This document shows, in pieces, positions 23,474 through 32,457 of a stretch of DNA of 42,322 bases. Within the stretch, counting starts at the first letter, position 1. The number at the start of each line of letters is the position of its first letter. The notes beneath the pieces are model-generated. The model saw only the letters and a program-made list of their open reading frames with translations. It had not been told where the DNA came from and did no database searches. The position numbers and the translations under genes are program-made. Origin of the DNA: an uncultured Ruminococcus sp. (GTDB lineage Bacteria > Bacillota > Clostridia > Oscillospirales > Acutalibacteraceae); NCBI GenBank assembly GCA_902785355.1, contig CACZYF010000023.1, positions 27,274 to 69,595 of the forward strand, read 5' to 3'.

Positions 23474-25027
23474 TTGGATAAGCAAACACCTGCCGTAAGC
23501 CTGCGCCATATCACCAAGGCGTTCGGCAGCAAGGTCGTCGCCAACAAGGACGTTTCCATGGATATCATGCGCGGTGAGATCCTGGCGCTTCTCGGCGAGA
23601 ACGGCTCCGGTAAGACGACCCTGATGAATATGCTCTCGGGCATCTACCGTCAGGATTCCGGCGTGATCTATGTCGACGGTAACGAGGTACACATCACCTC
23701 GCCGAAGGACGCCTTCGATCTGGGTATCGGCATGATCCATCAGCACTTCAAGCTGGTCGACGTCTTTACCGCGACCGAGAATGTTGCGTTGGGAATGGAT
23801 AAAAAGACCACCGGCGGCGCTAAGGAGATCGCGAAGGCGATCGCCGATATCTGTGACAGATACGGCTTCGATATCGACCCGAAGCAGAAGGTCTATAACA
23901 TGACCGTATCGCAGAAGCAGACGCTGGAGATCGTCAAGACCCTGTACCGCGGCGCGAATATCCTGATTTTGGACGAGCCTACCGCCGTACTGACCCCGCA
24001 GGAGACCGATAAGCTCTTTGCGGTACTGCGCAATATGAAGGCGGACGGCAAGTCGATCATCATCATCACCCATAAGCTCAACGAGGTGCTCGCGATCTCC
24101 GACCGCGTAGCGATCCTCAGAAAGGGCGAGTTTATCGGCGACGTCAAGACCTCTGAAGCGTCCGTCCAGTCGCTGACCGATATGATGGTCGGCGCGAAGG
24201 TCGAGCTCGATATCGAGCGTCCCCTGATCGAGGACAGACCCCTGCTCCTCTCCGTCAGCCACCTGACCTGTCTCGATAAATACGGCGTCAAGGCGCTGGA
24301 CGACGTGAGCTTCGACGCTTACGGCGGCGAGATCCTCGGTATCGCGGGCATCTCCGGCTCCGGTCAGAAGCAGCTGCTCGAGGCGATCGCCGGTCTGCAG
24401 AAAGCGGAGGCGGGCTCTTCGATCACCTATAACGACATCGAGAAGGGCGAGACCGAGGAGCTGATCGGTAAATCCGTCAGCGAGATCAAGAAGATGGGCG
24501 TTGCGCTCTCCTTCGTCCCCGAGGATCGTCTGGGCATGGGTCTGGTCGGTACGATGGGTATGTCCGACAACATGATGCTCCGCTCCTATCAGAAGGGTAG
24601 TATCATCTTCACCGACCGAAAGACGCCCCGCGACCTCGCGACAAAGGTCAAGGAAGAGCTCGAGGTCGTCACCCCCAATATCAATACCCCTGTCCGCAAG
24701 CTCTCCGGCGGTAACGTCCAGAAGGTGCTGGTCGGCCGTGAGATCGCCTCCGATCCGAAGGTACTGATGGCGGCTTACGCCGTGCGCGGACTGGATATCA
24801 ATACGTCCTACACGATCTATCGCCTCCTCAACGAGCAGAAGAAGAAGGGCTCCGCCGTTATCTATGTCGGCGAGGATCTGGATGTTCTGATCGCGCTGTG
24901 CGACCGTATCGCCGTTCTGTGCGGCGGTAAGCTCAACGGCATCGTGGACGGCAGAACCGTCACCAAGGAGGAAGTCGGTCTGCTGATGACCCATATCGAC
25001 GACTCAAAGAAGGAGGATGAGGCATGA
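23474..25027 (+). CDS. ABC transporter ATPase with two nucleotide-binding domains (nucleoside/sugar type)
   Basis: A 517-residue cytoplasmic energiser of the RbsA/NupO class. Domain 1 has Walker A GENGSGKTT, and LILDEPTAVLTPQE as Walker B and D-loop; its signature reads MTVSQKQTLEIVK. Domain 2 has the degenerate Walker A GISGSGQKQ, the signature LSGGNVQKV, and a variant Walker B (LMAAYAVRGLDI). This asymmetry is normal in the class. The start is TTG 23474 after GAGGGGG. The stop overlaps the next gene's ATG. It belongs to the importer with the BMP lipoprotein. Confidence 0.9.
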   Translation: MDKQTPAVSLRHITKAFGSKVVANKDVSMDIMRGEILALLGENGSGKTTLMNMLSGIYRQDSGVIYVDGNEVHITSPKDAFDLGIGMIHQHFKLVDVFTATENVALGMDKKTTGGAKEIAKAIADICDRYGFDIDPKQKVYNMTVSQKQTLEIVKTLYRGANILILDEPTAVLTPQETDKLFAVLRNMKADGKSIIIITHKLNEVLAISDRVAILRKGEFIGDVKTSEASVQSLTDMMVGAKVELDIERPLIEDRPLLLSVSHLTCLDKYGVKALDDVSFDAYGGEILGIAGISGSGQKQLLEAIAGLQKAEAGSSITYNDIEKGETEELIGKSVSEIKKMGVALSFVPEDRLGMGLVGTMGMSDNMMLRSYQKGSIIFTDRKTPRDLATKVKEELEVVTPNINTPVRKLSGGNVQKVLVGREIASDPKVLMAAYAVRGLDINTSYTIYRLLNEQKKKGSAVIYVGEDLDVLIALCDRIAVLCGGKLNGIVDGRTVTKEEVGLLMTHIDDSKKEDEA

Positions 25028-26145
25028 TGGCAACCATAACCAAGAGCACCGGCAAGGAGCCGCTGTTCCATATCGTCAGGCGGACGGATATGCCCATATG
25101 GAAGTCGTGGCTGATCCGAATCCTCTCCGTACTCGCTTCGCTGATCGTCTGTGCGGTGATCATCGTCCTTGTAACGGGCGATAATCCGATCCAGATCTAC
25201 GCGACCATGTTCAAGGGCTCGTTCGGCTCACCCCGCCGTTTCTGGGCGCTACTGCAGGGTATCGCGATGCTGCTGTGCGTATCGCTGGCGCTTACCCCGG
25301 CTTTTAAGATGCGCTTCTGGAACATCGGCGGTGAGGGTCAGGTGCTGATGGGAGGTCTGGGCGCTACCGCCTGCATGATCCTCTTCGGCAACAAGCTTCC
25401 CGCGCCCGTCGTACTGCTGCTGGTCATCGTCGTCAGCATTTTATGCGGCGCGATCTGGGGCTTGATCCCCGCGGTCTTCAAGGCGTTCTGGAACACCAAC
25501 GAGACCCTCTTCACCCTGATGATGAACTATATCGCGATCCAGATCGTCAGCTACTTCACCTATATCTGGTCGTCCAACAAGGGCAACAACGTTATCAATA
25601 CCATCAACAACGATACCCACGCGGGCTGGCTGGAGCTGCCCTCGTCGGTCGATAAATACGGCTATATGCTCAACGTGCTGATCGTCGCCGCCCTGACGAT
25701 TATGATGTACTTCTACCTCAAGTACAGCAAGCAGGGCTACGAGATCTCCGTCGTCGGCGAAAGCGAGAATACCGCGAAGTACGCCGGCATCAACGTCAAG
25801 AAGGTCATCATCCGTACCATGATCATCTCCGGCGCGCTGTGCGGCGTAGCCGGTATGCTGCTGGTCTCCGGTACCGACCACACCATCAACCCCGATACCG
25901 CGGGCGGCAGAGGCTTCACCGCGATCATGGTATCGTGGCTCGCAAAGTTCAACCCGCTGTTCATGGTCGTCACGTCGCTCCTGATCGTCTTTATGCAGAA
26001 GGGCGCGATCGAGATCTCGACCCAGTTCGGCTTGAACTCCTCTTTCTCGGATATCATCACCGGCATCATCATCTTCTTCATCATCGGTTCCGAGTTCTTT
26101 ATCAACTACAAGATCCAAAAACGCGCAAAGGAGGTTGAAGCATAA
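25024..26145 (+). CDS. ABC transporter permease 1 (nucleoside type)
   Basis: A 373-residue BPD_transp_2/LivH-like permease with about nine hydrophobic helices from residue 30 on. It resembles NupP/YufP: long form with an N-terminal cytoplasmic stretch, FWNIGGEGQVLMGGLGA, and GESENTAKYAGINVKK in the coupling loop. Its ATG overlaps the ATPase stop (ATGATG), and its stop overlaps the next gene (TAATG). It forms the membrane channel with permease 2. Confidence 0.9.
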   Translation: MMATITKSTGKEPLFHIVRRTDMPIWKSWLIRILSVLASLIVCAVIIVLVTGDNPIQIYATMFKGSFGSPRRFWALLQGIAMLLCVSLALTPAFKMRFWNIGGEGQVLMGGLGATACMILFGNKLPAPVVLLLVIVVSILCGAIWGLIPAVFKAFWNTNETLFTLMMNYIAIQIVSYFTYIWSSNKGNNVINTINNDTHAGWLELPSSVDKYGYMLNVLIVAALTIMMYFYLKYSKQGYEISVVGESENTAKYAGINVKKVIIRTMIISGALCGVAGMLLVSGTDHTINPDTAGGRGFTAIMVSWLAKFNPLFMVVTSLLIVFMQKGAIEISTQFGLNSSFSDIITGIIIFFIIGSEFFINYKIQKRAKEVEA

Positions 26146-27149
26146 TGGTCGCTGCATTTATCCACCGCGCTATCATGCAGGGTATCCCGCTACTCTTCGG
26201 CGCGACCGGTGAGATCGTCACCGAGAAAAGCGGAAACCTCAACCTCGGTATCCCCGGCGTTATGTATGTCGGCGGTATCTCCGGCGTTATCGGCGCGTTT
26301 TTGTATGAGAATTCTCTCGCGGACAAGAGCCAGGCGAACGGCTTTTTGGCGATCATGATCCCGATGCTGTGCTGTCTGCTCGGCTCGCTGATCATGGGTC
26401 TGATCTACTCCTTCCTGACGACGACCCTGCGTGCGAACCAGAACGTGACCGGTCTCGCCATCACTACCTTCGGCGTAGGTCTGGGCAACTTCTTCGGCGG
26501 CTCGCTGATCAAGATCGTCGGCGCCGACGTTCCGTCCATCACGCTGTCCGTCACCTCCAAGTTCTTCTCCGCGTCGCTTCCCTTCGCGTCAAATCTCGGC
26601 TGGTTCGGCGAGATCTTCCTGTCCTACGGCTTCCTCGCGTATTTAGCGATCATCATCGCGATCGTGACCTCGCTGTATCTGAAAAAGACCCGTTCCGGTC
26701 TGAACCTGCGCGCCGTCGGCGAGAACCCCGCGACTGCTGACGCGGCGGGCATCAACGTTACCCGCTATAAGTATGTTTCCACCTGCGTAGGCAGTATGAT
26801 CGCCGGCCTGGGCGGATTGTACTACGTAATGGATTACGCCAACGGTATCTGGTCGAACAACGCCTTCGGCGACCGCGGATGGCTGGCGATCGCGCTGGTT
26901 ATCTTCACCGTTTGGAAGCCGAACTTCGCGATCATCGGCTCAATAATCTTTGGCGGTCTGTATATCGTCCATAATTATCTGAATCAGTTCTTCCCCTTCA
27001 TCCCCGTGGATATGAGTACTCAGGAGCTGATCAAGATGGCGCCTTACGTGATCACCGTTCTGGTGCTGATCGTCAACAGTATGCGCAGAAAGCGCGAGAG
27101 CCAGCCGCCCGAGGCGCTGGGTCTGTCGTATTTCCGCGAGGATCGCTAG
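26145..27149 (+). CDS. ABC transporter permease 2 (nucleoside type)
   Basis: A 334-residue permease like NupQ/YufQ with about eight helices. Typical segments are PLLFGATGEIVTEKSGNLNLGIPG near the start, and LNLRAVGENPATADAAGINVTRYK in the coupling loop. It ends the four-gene operon and is followed by a terminator. The pair of unequal permeases, the two-domain ATPase and the BMP lipoprotein match the Bacillus nucleoside importer. Confidence 0.9.
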   Translation: MVAAFIHRAIMQGIPLLFGATGEIVTEKSGNLNLGIPGVMYVGGISGVIGAFLYENSLADKSQANGFLAIMIPMLCCLLGSLIMGLIYSFLTTTLRANQNVTGLAITTFGVGLGNFFGGSLIKIVGADVPSITLSVTSKFFSASLPFASNLGWFGEIFLSYGFLAYLAIIIAIVTSLYLKKTRSGLNLRAVGENPATADAAGINVTRYKYVSTCVGSMIAGLGGLYYVMDYANGIWSNNAFGDRGWLAIALVIFTVWKPNFAIIGSIIFGGLYIVHNYLNQFFPFIPVDMSTQELIKMAPYVITVLVLIVNSMRRKRESQPPEALGLSYFREDR

Positions 27150-27180
27150 GCTCGTTATAACAGAATCGTATATGAAATGA

Positions 27181-27211
27181 AAGAGGGAGGAGCGCGCTGC
27201 TCCTCCCTTTT
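27181..27211 (+). terminator. Terminator of the nucleoside transporter operon
   Basis: AAGAGGGAGGAGC pairs with GCTCCTCCCTTTT around a short GCGCT loop region, 31 bases after the stop. Confidence 0.88.
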
Positions 27212-27219
27212 GACGTAAA

Positions 27220-27337
27220 ATACTAATCCTTAATAAAAACCTTTATCATCTATTGCGCTATATTTCGTATAGCTTTGTTGGGCTCCTTGACAGGCGCCAG
27301 CCTGTCTGCGTCTCCCCGGACAGGGGCTTCCCTGTCC
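27220..27337 (+). repeat. Long intergenic repeat with two hairpins, copy 1
   Basis: Bases 27,220-27,316 are identical to 42,225-42,321 at the window end. The left half is AT-rich. The right half has hairpins GACAGGC-GCCA-GCCTGTC (27289-27306) and GGACAGGG-GCTT-CCCTGTCC (27318-27337). A shorter TTGTTGGGCTC match lies near 29,587. Confidence 0.9.
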
Positions 27338-27356
27338 GTTGTTTTATCTGATGACT

Positions 27357-29456
27357 TTACGATTGCACGCTGAACAGCAGCTCGCCGTAGCTCGGGTACG
27401 GCCAGTATTCGGCGGCGGTACACATCTCCATCTCGTCGCTGATCTCACGCAGGCGCTCCATAGTGCTGAGCACCTCGGTGGCGTTGTACTCCGCGTGGCG
27501 CTGGATGCTCTTGCGGTAGCCTGCCGCGCCGCCGACCTTGCTGTCGAGCTCGTCGATGGTATCGGAAAACCTGCTTAACAGATCGCTGAGCTTTTGCAGG
27601 AGCTTGATTTCACTGTCTACGCGGATATTCTCGCTGACGGCACGCTTGCGGGCAATCGTCTCGGCTAGCTCACCGGTGAACGCGGAAACGGCGGGGAAGA
27701 TGTCCTTCTTCGCCATATCCAGCATGGTCAGCGCCTCGAGGTCGATGATCTTGATATAGTTTTCGAGCAGAATTTCCTGCCGCGCCTTGACTTCCTTCTC
27801 GGAGAAGATGTGGTTGCGGCGGAAGAGCTCGATGTTCTTCTTAGCGGTGTAGCGCTTGAGCGCGTCGGGGGTGGATTTCAGGTTCAGTAAACCGCGATTC
27901 TCCGCTTCGGCGACCCACTCGTCGGTGTAGCCGTCGCCGTTGAAGATGATACGGCGGTGCTTCTTGAGGTTCTTGCGGATCAGGCGGCGCACTGCGGCGT
28001 CAAAATCCGCCGCCTTCTCCAGCTCGTCGGAAAAGCTGCTGAGTACATCCGCGACCATGGTGTTGAGCATGATGTTGGGGCAGGAGATGTTCAGCGCCGA
28101 GCCTAAGGAACGGAACTCGAATTTGTTGCCCGTGAAGGCAAAGGGGGAAGTGCGGTTGCGGTCGGTGGTATCCTTGCGGATCTCGGGCAGCGCCTCTGCG
28201 CCGGTATTCAGCACGACCTTGCCCTGGCTCTCGTACTCTTCGCCGTTGATGATCGCTTCGACGATCGCTTCGAGGTCGTCGCCGAGGAACATCGAGATGA
28301 TCGCGGGAGGCGCCTCATCGCCGCCTAAGCGGTGATCGTTGCCCGCCGTGGCGACGGACAGGCGCAGCAGATCCTGATAGTCGTCCACCGCCGTGATGAC
28401 CGCGGTCAAAAACAGCAGGAACTGGGTGTTCTCCTCGGGCTTCTTACCGGGCTTCAAGAGATTCTCGCCGGTGTCGGTGGAGAGAGACCAGTTATTGTGT
28501 TTACCGGAGCCGTTGACGCCCTTGAAGGGCTTTTCGTGTAAAAGACAGACCATGCCGTGCTTGCGGGCGATGCGCTTCATCAGCTCCATCGTCAGCTGGT
28601 TGTGGTCGGCGGCGATATTCACGGTCGTGAAGATGGGCGCGAGCTCATGCTGGGCGGGCGCTACCTCGTTGTGCTCGGTCTTGCTGTAGATGCCGAGCTT
28701 CCACAGCTCCTCGTCGAGTTCCGCCATGAACGCCTTGACGCGCTGCTTGATCGCGCCGAAGTAGTGGTCGTCGAGCTGCTGACCCTTGGGCGGACGCGCA
28801 CCGAAGAGGGTGCGTCCGGTGTAGCGGAGATCCTTACGGCAGTCGTAGACCTCCTTGTCGATGAGGAAGTATTCCTGCTCGGGACCGACGGTCGCGTCGA
28901 CGCGGGTGATGTCGTCCCTGCCGAACAGGTGTAGGATGCGTACCGCCTCGTGATTGATCCGATCCATCGAACGCAGCAGAGGGGTTTTTTTATCCAGCAC
29001 GTCGCCGGTATAGGACACGAAGGCGGTCGGGATGCACAGGGTATTATCCTTGACGAAGGCGGGGGAGGTGGGATCCCATGTGGTGTAGCCGCGCGCCTCA
29101 AAGGTGGCGCGGATACCGCCGGACGGGAAGGAGGAAGCGTCGGGCTCGCCCTTGATCAGCTCCTTGCCGGAGAACTCCATCATCACATGGCCGTCCTCCA
29201 TCGGGGTCAGGAAGCTGTCGTGCTTCTCGGCGGTGATGCCGGTCATCGGCTGGAACCAGTGGGTGTAGTGGGTGCAGCCCTTCTCGATCGCCCAGTCCTT
29301 CATCGCGTCGGCAACGGCGTTGGCGACATGGATATCCAGTGGCTGGTCGGAGTCGATGCTCTCGCGGTAGCTGATATAGGTGTCGTGAGGCAGCCGCTCG
29401 CGCAGCTTCTCATCGTTGAATACATTTGAGGCAAAGATGCCCGGTACGTCGATCAT
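27357..29456 (-). CDS. glnN: Glutamine synthetase type III
   Basis: A 699-residue cytoplasmic enzyme that makes glutamine from glutamate, ammonia and ATP; GSIII proteins are about 700-730 residues and form double-ring dodecamers. Features are the GSIII N-terminal block ([17 protein letters not shown]), [73 protein letters not shown] and [16 protein letters not shown]. The start at 29456 has GGAGG upstream. A strong promoter precedes it. It is single-gene and probably responds to nitrogen supply; no PII gene is nearby. Confidence 0.97.
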   Translation of the reverse strand: MIDVPGIFASNVFNDEKLRERLPHDTYISYRESIDSDQPLDIHVANAVADAMKDWAIEKGCTHYTHWFQPMTGITAEKHDSFLTPMEDGHVMMEFSGKELIKGEPDASSFPSGGIRATFEARGYTTWDPTSPAFVKDNTLCIPTAFVSYTGDVLDKKTPLLRSMDRINHEAVRILHLFGRDDITRVDATVGPEQEYFLIDKEVYDCRKDLRYTGRTLFGARPPKGQQLDDHYFGAIKQRVKAFMAELDEELWKLGIYSKTEHNEVAPAQHELAPIFTTVNIAADHNQLTMELMKRIARKHGMVCLLHEKPFKGVNGSGKHNNWSLSTDTGENLLKPGKKPEENTQFLLFLTAVITAVDDYQDLLRLSVATAGNDHRLGGDEAPPAIISMFLGDDLEAIVEAIINGEEYESQGKVVLNTGAEALPEIRKDTTDRNRTSPFAFTGNKFEFRSLGSALNISCPNIMLNTMVADVLSSFSDELEKAADFDAAVRRLIRKNLKKHRRIIFNGDGYTDEWVAEAENRGLLNLKSTPDALKRYTAKKNIELFRRNHIFSEKEVKARQEILLENYIKIIDLEALTMLDMAKKDIFPAVSAFTGELAETIARKRAVSENIRVDSEIKLLQKLSDLLSRFSDTIDELDSKVGGAAGYRKSIQRHAEYNATEVLSTMERLREISDEMEMCTAAEYWPYPSYGELLFSVQS

Positions 29457-29502
29457 AGGAACCTCCGATTCGTGTTCATTATGATAGTGTAATACATTCT
29501 AA

Positions 29503-29531
29503 AGTATAGCCATTTCACGTTTCAATGTCAA
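29503..29531 (-). promoter_or_regulatory. Promoter of glnN
   Basis: Minus strand TTGACA (29526-29531) and TATACT (29503-29508), spacer 17. Confidence 0.75.
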
Positions 29532-29639
29532 TAAAAAACCATATCGTGCCGATTAGCTTTGTGAAACTCACACAGAAAGCGTATGCATTGTTGGGCTCGG
29601 TTTATGACTTGTTGACCCGTTAGAACCCTCGCGGAATTA

Positions 29640-29668
29640 TTGACTTCACCCTTGAGAATGTGTATAAT
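29640..29668 (+). promoter_or_regulatory. Promoter of dapF
   Basis: TTGACT (29640-29645) and TATAAT (29663-29668), spacer 17. Start site near 29,675 and about 32 bases of leader. Confidence 0.8.
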
Positions 29669-29706
29669 AAAACAGTATGTAATATTATGTAAAAAGAGGA
29701 ATTATC

Positions 29707-30558
29707 ATGGAACTGCGCTTTACCAAAATGCACGGCATATCAAACGACTATATCTATATCAGCACCTTCGATCAGCAGGTCGACGATCCCGAGGCGCTTT
29801 CGATCGCTCTGTCCGATCGCCGTACCGGTATCGGCGGCGACGGCGTGATCCTCGTCTGTCCCTCCGAGGTCGCGGACGCGAAGATGCGTATTTTCAACGC
29901 CGACGGAAGCGAGGGAAAGATGTGCGGCAATGGTATTCGCTGCGTAGGCAAGTTCGTGTATGATAAAGGGCTGGTTTCCGCCGATAAAACAACCATCACC
30001 ATCGAGACCCTCAGCGGCGTCAAGACGCTGGAGCTTTCTGTAGAGGACGGTAAGGTCGTCAGCGTTCGCGTCGATATGGGCGCCGCGATCCTCAACCCGT
30101 CCGAGATTCCCGCGAACTTCCGCGGCAGTAAGGCGGTCAACAAGCCGCTGATCGTTGACGGCCGTGAGTGGTATGTCACCGCGGTTTCGATGGGCAATCC
30201 CCACTGCGTAACCTTCGTCAAGGACGTAGACGTCCTCGAACTCGAGAAGATCGGCCCCGGCTTTGAGAAGCATCCCGCCTTTCCCGACAGGGTGAACACC
30301 GAGTTCGTTCGTGTGATCGATAATCATACTTTGCAGATGCGCGTATGGGAGCGCGGCTCGGGCGAGACCTGGGCATGCGGTACCGGCGCCTGCGCGACCG
30401 TAGTCGCCGCGTGTCTGAACGGCTACTGCCGCAAAAATACCGACGTTACCGTGCGCCTGCGCGGCGGCGATCTCGTGATTCGTTATACCGACGATACCGT
30501 CGTCATGACAGGTCCTGCCGCAACGGTCTTTGAGGGCGTAGTAGAAGTGGATCAATAA
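29707..30558 (+). CDS. dapF: Diaminopimelate epimerase
   Basis: A 283-residue cofactor-independent racemase that turns LL- into meso-diaminopimelate for lysine and peptidoglycan synthesis. The two catalytic cysteines are Cys73 in KMCGNGIRC and Cys224 in WACGTGAC. Substrate-binding NADGSEGKM and WERGSGETWACG are intact. AGAGGAA precedes the ATG. It has its own promoter and stops about 20 bases before the histidine promoter. The cell wall is therefore probably of the meso-DAP type. Confidence 0.97.
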   Translation: MELRFTKMHGISNDYIYISTFDQQVDDPEALSIALSDRRTGIGGDGVILVCPSEVADAKMRIFNADGSEGKMCGNGIRCVGKFVYDKGLVSADKTTITIETLSGVKTLELSVEDGKVVSVRVDMGAAILNPSEIPANFRGSKAVNKPLIVDGREWYVTAVSMGNPHCVTFVKDVDVLELEKIGPGFEKHPAFPDRVNTEFVRVIDNHTLQMRVWERGSGETWACGTGACATVVAACLNGYCRKNTDVTVRLRGGDLVIRYTDDTVVMTGPAATVFEGVVEVDQ

Positions 30559-30579
30559 CCGTTATACGGGGCGGTTCGC

Positions 30580-30608
30580 TTGACTTTATCGTGATAAAGT
30601 GGTAAACT
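30580..30608 (+). promoter_or_regulatory. Promoter of the histidine operon
   Basis: TTGACT (30580-30585) and TAAACT (30603-30608), spacer 17. The leader before the first gene is about 95 bases; I see neither a run of His codons nor a T-box in it. Confidence 0.7.
30584..30599 (+). promoter_or_regulatory. Palindromic operator in the histidine promoter
   Basis: CTTTATC-GT-GATAAAG is a perfect 7-2-7 inverted repeat overlapping the end of the -35 and filling the spacer. A bound dimer would block RNA polymerase. The regulator is not in the window; a TrpR-like HisR is one possibility (inference). Confidence 0.7.
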
Positions 30609-30654
30609 GCTGATAAGCGCTTCATAAAAAACAGAGAGCAGAGTATCTGCGTTC

Positions 30655-30690
30655 TGCCGGCGGGACGTTGAGGCGCCGTCCCCTACATTC
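30655..30690 (-). repeat. TGTAGGG hairpin element in the histidine leader
   Basis: On the minus strand TGTAGGGGACGG leads into the GGGACG/CGTCCC stem (30662-30667 with 30677-30682). It lies in the 5' leader of hisZG, so the message would carry the hairpin about 25 bases before the start. Confidence 0.55.
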
Positions 30691-30709
30691 GTGATAAAAG
30701 AGGTAAGAT

Positions 30710-32284
30710 ATGAACATAGATGATCGCGTACTGAGCTTTACCGAGCGGCTCACCTTCTCGCTGAGAAGTCTGTACAGCAGTCACGGCTACCGTAACTATC
30801 GGATGAGCAAGTTCGAGGATTACGACCTGTACAGCCGCAATAAGGACTTTCTGATCTCCGATCAGGTCATCACCTTCAACGATATCGGCGGTAAGCTCAA
30901 GGCGCTCAAGCCCGACGTTACCCTCAGCATCATCAAGAACCATAAGGACGGCGAGACCATCAAGCTGTATTATGATGAGAACGTCTACCGCGTGTCTAAA
31001 GACAGCGTCGGCTATAAGGAGCTAAAGCAAGCCGGTGTGGAGTGCATCGGCGAGGTGGACAGCCGCCTCGTGGGCGAGAGCCTGTATCTCGCTGCCGAAA
31101 GCCTGAGCCTGATCGGCGGCAGCTTCGTGCTGGATGTATCGAGCCTCGATATCCTCGACGCGGCGCTGATGCAGATCACCGACAGCCGATCCTTGCAGGA
31201 TGAGCTCGTCAAGTGCGTCAGCGAGAAGAACGTCCACGGCATTCTCTCCCTGTGTGAGGAGAACGGACTCGACCCGATCTCTGCCGACCCGCTGATCGCG
31301 CTGATCGGTCTTTGCGGCGCTCCCGACAGGGTACTGCCGAAGCTGACCGACCTTTGTGAGCAGCTTCACTGTGAGGACGCGGCGACAGAGCTGAAGGAAG
31401 CGCTCTCCGTGATGCGGGACAGTGATTTCCTGAGTAAAATACAAATCGACTTCTCGGTCGTCAGCGACCGGAGTTACTATAACGGCGTGATCTTCAAGGG
31501 CTTTCTGAGCGGGGTTCCCGACAGCGTGCTGTCCGGCGGCCGCTACGACAAGCTGATGCGCCGTATGAAGAGAAGGAGCAAGGCGGTCGGCTTCGCGGTC
31601 TACCTCGATACGCTCGAGCGCGTCGATCTCCATGCCGACGAGATCCCGCAGGATCGTATGCTCAATGTCGCCCTGCCCAAGGGCAGGCTGGGCGAGAAGG
31701 TCTACGCGATGTTCGAGGCGGCGGGCTTTCCCTGTCCTTCGATCCGCGAGAACAACCGCAAGCTGATCTTTGAGAATCCCGACGCCGGCGTACGCTACTT
31801 CTGGGTCAAGCCCAGCGACGTCGCGATCTATGTCGAGCGCGGCGCTGCCGATATCGGCGTAGCGGGCAAGGATATTCTGCTCGAATATCAGCCCGATGTG
31901 TATGAGCTGCTCGATCTGGGCTTCGGCAAGTGCCGCATGGCGGTCGCCGCTCCCAAGGGCTTCGAGGATGATACCCGCCGTACCCTGCGTGTGGCGACGA
32001 AGTTCAGCCATATCGCCGCGGAGCATTACGCCTCCAAGGGCAGGGATATCGACATCGTCCACCTGAACGGTTCGATTGAGATTGCGCCGATCTTAGGATT
32101 GACCGACGTGATCGTCGATATCGTCGAGACCGGCACCACCCTCAGGGAGAACAACCTCGAGGTGGTCGAGAGCATCGTCCCGATCTCGGCGCGCCTGATC
32201 GCGAACAAGAGCAGTTACCAGTTCAAGGGCGACAGCATCATGAAGTTGAGCCGGGAGCTGAAGGAACAGACGGAAGTTAATTAG
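30710..32284 (+). CDS. hisG: HisZ-HisG fusion: ATP phosphoribosyltransferase with regulatory domain
   Basis: A 524-residue fusion. Residues 1 to about 314 are HisZ, a histidyl-tRNA-synthetase-like regulatory domain, with motif 2-like KPDVTLSIIKN...ENVYR and motif 3-like GGRYDKLM (276-283). Residues 317-524 are a short-form HisG, MLNVALPKGRLG to the PRPP loop ETGTT (473-477), which joins ATP and PRPP in the first step of histidine synthesis. In most bacteria with short HisG the two are separate proteins forming a hetero-octamer. Here one uninterrupted frame encodes both. The HisZ part is shorter than usual (about 330-420). The first gene of the his operon; AGAGGTAAGAT precedes the ATG. Confidence 0.92.
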   Translation: MNIDDRVLSFTERLTFSLRSLYSSHGYRNYRMSKFEDYDLYSRNKDFLISDQVITFNDIGGKLKALKPDVTLSIIKNHKDGETIKLYYDENVYRVSKDSVGYKELKQAGVECIGEVDSRLVGESLYLAAESLSLIGGSFVLDVSSLDILDAALMQITDSRSLQDELVKCVSEKNVHGILSLCEENGLDPISADPLIALIGLCGAPDRVLPKLTDLCEQLHCEDAATELKEALSVMRDSDFLSKIQIDFSVVSDRSYYNGVIFKGFLSGVPDSVLSGGRYDKLMRRMKRRSKAVGFAVYLDTLERVDLHADEIPQDRMLNVALPKGRLGEKVYAMFEAAGFPCPSIRENNRKLIFENPDAGVRYFWVKPSDVAIYVERGAADIGVAGKDILLEYQPDVYELLDLGFGKCRMAVAAPKGFEDDTRRTLRVATKFSHIAAEHYASKGRDIDIVHLNGSIEIAPILGLTDVIVDIVETGTTLRENNLEVVESIVPISARLIANKSSYQFKGDSIMKLSRELKEQTEVN

Positions 32285-32441
32285 GAATGAGGATAGTTAG
32301 GAGTTAGGAATTAGGAATTAGGAATGAATGGCGGGCGCTGCCCGCACCCCGTTTATATGATAACAGGAAAGGTTCATATTGTTTCGTTATCAGGAATCCA
32401 AAACGCAAAGTATTTCCCATCATTCCTCATTTCTCATTTTC
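32285..32441 (+). repeat. Heptamer and hairpin element between hisZG and hisD
   Basis: Left arm of TTAGGAA/TTAGGAG units (32,281-32,329), then AATGGCGGGCGCTGCCCGCACCC (hairpin GCGGGCGCTGCCCGC), a 60-base unique part, and a right arm CATTCCTCATTTCTCATT in opposite sense (about 32,418-32,440). The core recurs inverted at 36,120-36,166. Confidence 0.85.
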
Positions 32442-32457
32442 AAGTTGGAGGGTTACT

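Noticed and set aside
31658-32284. A separate hisG gene starting at the internal ATG
   Set aside because: Only a weak AGGA lies upstream and the frame is continuous with the HisZ part; a fusion is simpler. Internal initiation is not fully excluded.
32281-32330. CRISPR array
   Set aside because: Repeat units are seven bases and contiguous, with no spacers and no cas genes in the window.
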